This document shows, piece after piece, positions 58,702 to 64,000 of a stretch of 64,000 nt of DNA (position 1 is the first letter of the stretch; the number at the start of each line of letters is the position of its first letter). Both the position numbers and the translations under genes were made by a program. Source of the stretch: Cohnella baijiui (GTDB taxonomy: Bacteria > Bacillota > Bacilli > Paenibacillales > Paenibacillaceae); assembly GCF_020731285.1 (NCBI RefSeq), contig NZ_JAJFOW010000017.1, positions 47,993-111,992 of the forward strand, in the 5' to 3' direction. The notes beneath the pieces were generated by a model. It made no database searches. It had not been told where the DNA came from and saw nothing but the letters and a program-made list of their open reading frames with translations.

Positions 58702-59315
58702 GCGCACATGAACACGCAGACGGACATTTGCCTCACGAACCGGAGAAGGCAACGCTAGAGGGACGCAACAAAGTCCTCGGCTTCTGGCTTTTCCTCGGCG
58801 CGGAGACGGTCCTGTTCGGCACCCTGTTCGCCGCCTTCATCGCGCTTCGCCACCAGACGCTCGACGGCCCGACGGCCGATCACCTGTTCGAGCTGCCGAT
58901 GGTATTCGCGGCTACGATGATCCTGTTGTTCTCGAGCTTGACGAGCGTGTTCGCCGTTCAGGCGATGCACCGCCACCAGACCAAGCCGATGGTGCTCTGG
59001 CTGATCGTCACGATTCTGCTCGGCCTTTGCTTCCTGGGGCTTGAAATTTACGAATTCAACACGTACGTCAGCGAAGGCCATCAATTCTCGACTAGCGCAT
59101 TCAGCTCTTCGTTCTACACGCTGGTCGGCTTCCACGGCGCGCACGTCGCGTTCGGGGTGCTCTGGATCGGTCTGCTGATCGCGCAAATCTTCAAGAAGGG
59201 CCTTACGGTCGTCACGGCTCCGAAGATTTACGTGTCGGCGATCTACTGGCACTTCATCGACGTCGTCTGGGTATTCATCTTCACCGTGGTCTACCTGATG
59301 GGAAAGGTGGGTTAA
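58698..59315 (+). CDS. ctaE: Cytochrome c oxidase subunit III
   Basis: 205 residues, five membrane helices. NKVLGFWLFLGAETVLFGTLFAAFIAL, then YTLVGFHGAHVAFGVLWIGLL and IYWHFIDVVWVFIFTVVYLMG are the conserved blocks of subunit III. It stabilises the core and proton uptake. Translationally coupled to ctaD; three bases separate it from ctaF. Confidence 0.95.
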   Translation: MSAHEHADGHLPHEPEKATLEGRNKVLGFWLFLGAETVLFGTLFAAFIALRHQTLDGPTADHLFELPMVFAATMILLFSSLTSVFAVQAMHRHQTKPMVLWLIVTILLGLCFLGLEIYEFNTYVSEGHQFSTSAFSSSFYTLVGFHGAHVAFGVLWIGLLIAQIFKKGLTVVTAPKIYVSAIYWHFIDVVWVFIFTVVYLMGKVG

Positions 59316-59318
59316 CGC

Positions 59319-59639
59319 ATGGCGAGCAACCATTCCGCTTCCTCCGGGGAAGAGACAAGACGCCACCGCGCAGAGGGACCCCAAAAGCACATCGTCGCTT
59401 TTGTCATGTCTCTCGCGCTGACGATCATCGCATTCGCCGCGGTGGCGGCCGGCGAGATCAACCAGACGTTCACCTACATCATTCTCGTAGGCATGGCGAT
59501 TCTCCAAGTGTTCGTTCAGATGGCATTCTGGATGCACATGAAGGACCGGGGGCACCTGTTCCCGATCTTCGGGATTTTGTTCGGCATCGTCGTCGTGTTC
59601 ACGATGGTGATCATGGCGCTATATTGGGTTTGGTGGTAA
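59319..59639 (+). CDS. ctaF: Cytochrome c oxidase subunit IV (CtaF)
   Basis: 106 residues with three hydrophobic helices: HIVAFVMSLALTIIAFAAVAAG, YIILVGMAILQVFVQMAFWMHMKD, and LFGIVVVFTMVIMALYWVWW. Size, topology and place after ctaE fit the small subunit IV (COX4_pro type) needed for assembly. Followed by a terminator, so ctaCDEF is a complete transcription unit. Confidence 0.92.
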   Translation: MASNHSASSGEETRRHRAEGPQKHIVAFVMSLALTIIAFAAVAAGEINQTFTYIILVGMAILQVFVQMAFWMHMKDRGHLFPIFGILFGIVVVFTMVIMALYWVWW

Positions 59640-59659
59640 GTCTATCCATAAACTTCAGA

Positions 59660-59687
59660 GAGGCGGGCCGACTCCCCGCCTCTTTTT
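59660..59687 (+). terminator. Terminator of ctaCDEF
   Basis: GAGGCGGG and CCCGCCTC form the stem, followed by five T. Confidence 0.9.
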
Positions 59688-59780
59688 CCTTGGATGGGAC
59701 GGTTTTGGCGTTGCGGCCAGTCGCTTGGCGCAGTTGATCTTGGCGCAATTGGGATATGCTGTAGAAAGGAGGGATCGAAG

Positions 59781-60692
59781 ATGGGCTTGCAATACTTTTC
59801 GTTTGCCGACCTGTGGAGTCCGTATCTGCTGACGCTGATGCTGGCGATCATCGTACTCTATACGTTTGTGGTCGGGCCGTGGCGAGAGCGCTTCGGAGGC
59901 GCGGAGCCGGTCGGCGCGGGTCGTCAGATCTCGTTCATCGCGGGCATCGTGCTGCTCTATCTCGCGCAAGGCGGCCCCCTCAGCCTGATGGGTCACCTCA
60001 TGTTTACGTTTCATATGACGGATATGGCGATCTCGTACTTCATCGTGCCGCCGATGCTGCTTTACGGCGTGCCGGTGTGGCTGTGGCGGGCTATCTTCTC
60101 GCAACGGGGTTGGCGGCCGCTGCGCTTCCTCATGAATCCGCTGTTCGGTCTGTTCGCGTTTAACTTGCTGTTCTCGTTCTACCACATGCCCAGCAACCAC
60201 GACTGGATCATGACGCACTATTATGTGCACGCCTTGTATTATTTGGCGCTGTTCCTGACGGCGATGATCAGCTGGTGGCACGTCATGTCGCCGGTGCCGG
60301 AATGGTCGCGGCTTACGAACCTGCGCAAGCTCGGCTTCATCTTCCTGAACGGCTTGCTGCTGACGCCGGCTTGCGTCCTGATCATCTTCGCCGGGGCGCC
60401 CCTGTTCGCCGTCTACAACGATCCTCAAGTATGGGTGCGGGCGATGGGCTACTGCGTGTCGGGGGACCCGGCCGCGCTGCTCTCCAAATTCGAAGGCGGA
60501 CCGGCGTTCTTCAGTCTGCTTTCGCCGCTCGACGACCAGCAGCTGGGCGGCATCATCATGAAGCTGCTGCAGGAGGGCGTTAATATCGTCGCGCTGTTTA
60601 CCGTCTTCATGCAATGGTACAAACGCGAGCGGGCGCAGGACGACGATCCTACCTTTGATCATGCATCCTCGGGACGTTTGAACAATGTGTGA
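59781..60692 (+). CDS. ctaG: Cytochrome c oxidase assembly factor CtaG
   Basis: 303 residues from ATG 59781, with AAAGGAGGG upstream. Seven hydrophobic helices; the family blocks HLMFTFHMTDMAISYFIVPPMLLYGVP, FYHMPSNHDWIMTHYYVHALYYLALFLTAMISWWHVMSP are diagnostic of the caa3_CtaG family, with several conserved histidines suited to copper or heme handling. In B. subtilis CtaG is needed for CtaCDEF assembly. It lies after the ctaCDEF terminator and probably has its own promoter. Confidence 0.95.
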   Translation: MGLQYFSFADLWSPYLLTLMLAIIVLYTFVVGPWRERFGGAEPVGAGRQISFIAGIVLLYLAQGGPLSLMGHLMFTFHMTDMAISYFIVPPMLLYGVPVWLWRAIFSQRGWRPLRFLMNPLFGLFAFNLLFSFYHMPSNHDWIMTHYYVHALYYLALFLTAMISWWHVMSPVPEWSRLTNLRKLGFIFLNGLLLTPACVLIIFAGAPLFAVYNDPQVWVRAMGYCVSGDPAALLSKFEGGPAFFSLLSPLDDQQLGGIIMKLLQEGVNIVALFTVFMQWYKRERAQDDDPTFDHASSGRLNNV

Positions 60693-60708
60693 AGAACTCT
60701 GTTAACGT

Positions 60709-60737
60709 TTGATCAACTGCAAACGGCAGGGTACAAT
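60709..60737 (+). promoter_or_regulatory. Promoter of the DUF420 gene
   Basis: TTGATC (60709-60714), 17 bases, TACAAT (60732-60737). Confidence 0.65.
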
Positions 60738-60780
60738 GGGGACAGTTGATTAAGTTCGCTGGAGCAGGTGAGCCTAGAAT

Positions 60781-61242
60781 ATGTCGAATTACACGATCAT
60801 GCCGACGATCAGTACGAGCTTTATCGCTTTGAGCGCCATTCTGGTCGCGATCGGCTGGAATCTCATCATCAAGGGAAAGCGGGAAGCCCACCAGAAGACG
60901 ATGATCGCCGCCGCGATCGCCGCGTTGTTGTTCTTCCTCATCTACGTGTCGCGGACGATTTTCGTCGGCAATACCGAGTGGGGCGGTCCGGACCATCTCA
61001 AGACGATTTATACGATCTTCTTGATCTTCCATATCATCCTCGCGATGGTGGCTGCGGTGTTCGGCATTACGACGCTGACGCTCGCCTTCCGGAAGAACTT
61101 CGCCAAGCATCGCAAATGGGGACGGACGACCGCCGTCATCTGGTTTGCAACCGCGATTACCGGCGTCACCGTCTACGTACTGCTCTATCTGCTGTATCCG
61201 GGCGGCCATACGAAGCCCGTCATCGACGCGATCTTCGGCTAA
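60781..61242 (+). CDS. DUF420 membrane protein (CtaM/YozB-like)
   Basis: 153 residues with four membrane helices: FIALSAILVAIGWNLIIKG, HQKTMIAAAIAALLFFLIYVSRTIFVG, YTIFLIFHIILAMVAAVFGITTL and KWGRTTAVIWFATAITGVTVYVLLYLLY. The positions of H57-type residues (AHQKTM, HHIL-like FHIIL, KHRKWG) match DUF420 proteins. In Staphylococcus aureus the DUF420 protein CtaM is needed for a heme-copper oxidase; in Bacillus the relative is YozB. Its place next to ctaG agrees with an oxidase assembly role. Confidence 0.85.
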   Translation: MSNYTIMPTISTSFIALSAILVAIGWNLIIKGKREAHQKTMIAAAIAALLFFLIYVSRTIFVGNTEWGGPDHLKTIYTIFLIFHIILAMVAAVFGITTLTLAFRKNFAKHRKWGRTTAVIWFATAITGVTVYVLLYLLYPGGHTKPVIDAIFG

Positions 61243-61272
61243 TAGCTTCGCATCGTGTCGCGGGTTCAAACC

Positions 61273-61318
61273 AAAGGCTCATTCTTCCGACCAAGAGGGT
61301 CAGAGAATGAGCCTTTTT
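61273..61318. terminator. Convergent terminator
   Basis: AAAGGCTCATTCT (61273-61285) and AGAATGAGCCTTT (61304-61316) are perfect 13-bp arms ending in a T run. It closes the DUF420 gene; the stop codon of the minus-strand gene touches its right end. Confidence 0.92.
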
Positions 61319-63762
61319 CATGCGCCAGCGGGAGGAATGCGAACTTCCTCGGCGCAGTCGTCGCCGAGCATCAAGCGCCGAATGTCAGCGGCGGGCAGCG
61401 GCTTGCTGATATAGTAGCCCTGCATTTCGTCGCAGCCGTGAGAGGCGAGGAAGGCGGACTGGGCGCCCGTCTCGACACCTTCGGCGACGACCTGCAGGTT
61501 CAGATTGTGCGCGAGCGAGATGATCGTCGCGACGATGGAGCGGTCGTTCGTATCGGAAAGCATCTGCCGGATGAAAGACTGGTCGATCTTGAGCCGGTCG
61601 ACCGGGAAGGTCTTCAAGTAGCTGAGCGAGCTGTAACCCGTGCCGAAGTCGTCGATCGAGATGGAGACGCCCAGCTCCTTCAGCTGATGCAGCGTCGCGA
61701 TGGCGCGGCCCACGTCCAGCGTCATCGACTCGGTGATCTCGAGCTCCAGGCAGCCGGGATCGAACGCCGTCTCGCGGATGATGCGACGGATCGAGTCGGC
61801 CAGGTCCTGGCTCAGGAATTGGCGGCTGGACAGATTGACGGACATGCGGAGCGAGCCAAGACCGTCCTGGTGCCAGCGCTTGGCTTGGCTGCAGGCGGTG
61901 CGCAGCACCCATTCGCCGATCGGGACGATCATGCCGGTCTCTTCGGCGAGCGGGATGAATTCCGCGGGAGAGATGAGCCCCTTTTTCCCATGATGCCAAC
62001 GGATGAGCGCCTCGACGCCGACGATCCGTCCGCTCGCGATGTCCACCTGAGGCTGGTAGACAAGGTAAAATTCATCGCGCTCGAGCGCCTTGCGCAGCTC
62101 GTTCTCCAGCTGCACCCGCTCGGTAAGCACTTCGTTCATCGTTTGCTGATAGAAGCGGTACGTGTTTTTGCCGTTTTCCTTGGCCGAGTACATGGCGGTA
62201 TCCGCATGCTTCATCAGCGCGATGCAGCTGTCGCCGTCCTCGGGATAACAAGCGATTCCGATGCTCGCCGTGATATGGATGTCGCGGCCGCGCAGGGAAA
62301 ATGGAATGTCGATTTCCCGGTTGATCCGCATCGCCATTGCCTCCACGGACTCGCGCGCGACGCCGCTGGAGAGCAGGATGCAGAATTCGTCGCCGCCGAG
62401 TCGGGCGACGATCCCGGCGTCTCCGACGGCATTGCGCAGACGCGTCGCCACGGCGCGCAGCAGAAGGTCGCCAATGTCGTGTCCTTGCGAATCGTTGACG
62501 AACTTGAAGCGATCGACGTCGAGGAACAGGACGGCGAGCGGTTGGACGTCTCCGGTCGGTCCGGAAAGCATCTTGGCCACCTGACGCTCGAACAAGCGGC
62601 GGTTCGGCAAGCCCGTCACATCGTCATGATGCGCCATATGCTTCATGCGTCGCTCGGACCGCTTGCGATCGGTAATGTCCCGGACGATCGTGTAGACGCC
62701 TACGACCGCGCCTTCGACGACGACGGGAACGTTCGTGTTGTTGATCTCGATTCGGCTGCCGTCCCGGTGCGTCCAGGCGCTATCGAAGTTGCGGGACTGG
62801 CCGGCGACCGCTTCTTCGAAGTGAACCCTCGTCGTATGGCGGAACTCCTCGCAGATGAGATCCGCCGGCGGCATCGACAACAGCTCTTCGCGGCTGAAGC
62901 CGGTCATCCGCTCGGCGGCCTGGTTCGCGTCCAGCAGCCTTCCGGTCAGGGTAAAGGAAAACACCCCGTCCTGACTATGGCGGATCAGCGACTCGATGCG
63001 CTTGTCCCGCTCGAGCTGCTGCCTGTGCTGCGCCATCCAGACGCGGTCGATGTAGGCGCAGACGAGGGAGAGGACCAGCACGAGCAGCGTCGCGATCCCG
63101 ATCGTGAACCCGAGCGCGGGAGAGGCGGTCTGATGGGCGGTCCCGATCAACGTGTGCGCATCGGTCGCGAACGAGGTGGCGGCCATGCTCGAGTAGTGCA
63201 TGCCCGCGTTCGCCGCGCCCATGAGGAGGCCGGCTGCCGTCGTCTTGACCCTGCTTCCCGCATGGCGCTGCCGGTATGTCATCCAGAGCGCCGCGATCGA
63301 GACGGCGACGGCGATCAGGAGCGAGGCGGCGAGAAGGAGGGGGTCGTAGCGGATATGCGCGTTCAAACGCATGGCGCTCATCCCCATGTAGTGCATGCCG
63401 GCGATGCCTATGCCGAGCATGATGCCCCCGGCGACGAGCCAGCCTGCGCCCAGACTGTCGCGGCCGACGACGAACAGCGCGACGCCGGACGTCAGAATGG
63501 CCACGACGACCGACAGTCCGACGAGCCGATAGTCGTACCGGACGTCGACCGGAAGCTCCATGGCCAGCATGCCGACAAAATGCATCGACCAAATGCCGGT
63601 GCCCATGGAGGCGGCGCCGCACGCAAGCCAGACCCGCCGGGAGCGCCCTCGGGAAGCCGCGACTTGCCGGGCCATATAAAGGGCGGCGAGAGAAGCGACC
63701 GCTGCGATGAGGATAGAAAGAGAGACCGAGGCCCCGTTATAGTGACTTGGAAGTTCGTTCAA
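61318..63762 (-). CDS. MHYT-PAS-GGDEF-EAL cyclic-di-GMP signalling protein (YkoW-like)
   Basis: 814 residues from TTG 63762, with AAGGG eight bases upstream; GTG 63771 is possible, and the frame stays open upstream without support. The N-terminal seven-helix MHYT sensor has three intact motifs (SMHFVGM at 60-66, GMHYMGM, GMHYSSM), thought to bind copper and sense gases. A PAS domain (SLIRHSQDGVFSF) follows, then GGDEF with intact RLGGDEF, and EAL with intact EALIRW and DDFGTGYSSL. Both catalytic halves look active, so net synthesis or breakdown depends on signal. Layout equals B. subtilis YkoW. Confidence 0.9.
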   Translation of the reverse strand: MNELPSHYNGASVSLSILIAAVASLAALYMARQVAASRGRSRRVWLACGAASMGTGIWSMHFVGMLAMELPVDVRYDYRLVGLSVVVAILTSGVALFVVGRDSLGAGWLVAGGIMLGIGIAGMHYMGMSAMRLNAHIRYDPLLLAASLLIAVAVSIAALWMTYRQRHAGSRVKTTAAGLLMGAANAGMHYSSMAATSFATDAHTLIGTAHQTASPALGFTIGIATLLVLVLSLVCAYIDRVWMAQHRQQLERDKRIESLIRHSQDGVFSFTLTGRLLDANQAAERMTGFSREELLSMPPADLICEEFRHTTRVHFEEAVAGQSRNFDSAWTHRDGSRIEINNTNVPVVVEGAVVGVYTIVRDITDRKRSERRMKHMAHHDDVTGLPNRRLFERQVAKMLSGPTGDVQPLAVLFLDVDRFKFVNDSQGHDIGDLLLRAVATRLRNAVGDAGIVARLGGDEFCILLSSGVARESVEAMAMRINREIDIPFSLRGRDIHITASIGIACYPEDGDSCIALMKHADTAMYSAKENGKNTYRFYQQTMNEVLTERVQLENELRKALERDEFYLVYQPQVDIASGRIVGVEALIRWHHGKKGLISPAEFIPLAEETGMIVPIGEWVLRTACSQAKRWHQDGLGSLRMSVNLSSRQFLSQDLADSIRRIIRETAFDPGCLELEITESMTLDVGRAIATLHQLKELGVSISIDDFGTGYSSLSYLKTFPVDRLKIDQSFIRQMLSDTNDRSIVATIISLAHNLNLQVVAEGVETGAQSAFLASHGCDEMQGYYISKPLPAADIRRLMLGDDCAEEVRIPPAGA

Positions 63763-63953
63763 AAGAACCACCCTTGCGACAGAGTAGGGTAAGGATGAAT
63801 TTACCGATTGACAAAAACCGACACAATCTGATTTTACCGGGTCTTGAACGGATTGAACAGGCCTAAACTTTATCGGGGCAAAGGAATGCTTGTGCCGCAA
63901 GGTTTTCGCTGGGGAGAGGATGGGAGCGGGCGATCGGCCCGCCCAAGTCATAA

Positions 63954-63994
63954 CCACCGGCTTAGCCGGTGGCTTCCATCAGCCCTATAAGGGC
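63954..63994. mobile_element. Hairpins typical of an IS200/IS605-family end, cut by the window edge
   Basis: CCACCGGCT-T-AGCCGGTGG (63954-63972) is a perfect 9-bp hairpin, followed by GCCCT-ATA-AGGGC (63982-63994). Subterminal imperfect palindromes of this size mark IS200/IS605 elements, which lack inverted-repeat ends. No transposase is within the window, so a neighbouring element or a solitary hairpin repeat are both possible. Confidence 0.5.
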
Positions 63995-64000
63995 ATGTTA

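Noticed and set aside
56944..58752. 602-residue minus-strand open frame
   Set aside because: Shadow of ctaD; extreme Arg/Glu/His content without any domain.
61255..63792. 845-residue open frame on the plus strand
   Set aside because: It is antisense to the MHYT-GGDEF-EAL gene, whose domains are unmistakable; GC-rich codons keep the opposite strand open. No ribosome site or recognisable domain.

Overview
The window looks like a chromosomal segment of a GC-rich spore-forming Firmicute of the Paenibacillaceae (Paenibacillus or Cohnella type). The reasons are strong AGGAGG ribosome sites, frequent TTG/GTG starts, a caa3-type cytochrome oxidase operon, a YhcN-type spore lipoprotein, SLH surface proteins, an isoleucine-type T-box and a PBSX-type tail cluster. 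No rRNA, tRNA or CRISPR array was seen.

Layout. 1-3.7 kb: the 3' end of an exopolysaccharide-type cluster (family 2 glycosyltransferase, a deacetylase-fold protein that has lost its catalytic motifs, a GH18-like glycosidase). 3.8-6.6 kb: a KGG stress protein behind a SigB-like promoter, a DJ-1/PfpI protein, a VOC protein and an ArsR/SRPBCC pair. 6.9-12.3 kb: an IclR regulator and a five-gene operon (SDR, FAH hydrolase, SDR, enolase-superfamily dehydratase, lactonase) that fits a complete non-phosphorylating route for L-fucose or a similar 6-deoxysugar or acid sugar, with a perfect 22-bp palindrome in front. 12.6-28.1 kb: a PBSX-like contractile-tail cluster with Xre repressor, ImmA protease, Xpf-type sigma factor, complete tail and baseplate genes, tail fibre, holin genes and two wall-lytic enzymes, but no capsid, portal, terminase or integrase. 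It reads as a domesticated phage-tail-like bacteriocin, and its tail chaperone gene has a clear programmed -1 frameshift site.

28.1-46 kb: mixed chromosomal genes: an AI-2E family permease, a divergent tyrosinase-like protein, an SLH protein coupled to a 2,176-residue secreted protein, NUDIX hydrolase, MscL with a zinc ribbon, a histidine kinase with a degenerate MHYT sensor, a 2-hydroxyacid dehydrogenase, a DNA-alkylation-repair-like protein and an aromatic acid exporter-like protein. 46-55 kb: a noncoding stretch holding a two-forward/two-reverse repeat, small proteins, TVP38 and MFS proteins, a lipid glycosyltransferase, ilvA with a T-box leader, a seven-copy 51-bp tandem repeat, an FHA protein and a spore lipoprotein. 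55.5-61.3 kb: ctaCDEF, ctaG and a DUF420 (CtaM/YozB-like) gene behind a strong promoter with three direct repeats resembling ResD sites. 61.3-63.8 kb: a MHYT-PAS-GGDEF-EAL protein; the last bases hold hairpins typical of an IS200/IS605-family end.

The standout unit is the tail cluster with its control region: divergent promoters, repeated TTGGCA operators and an ImmA/Xre switch suggest DNA-damage-induced production and lysis. Function assignments rest on motif recognition and gene order only; no database search was run.
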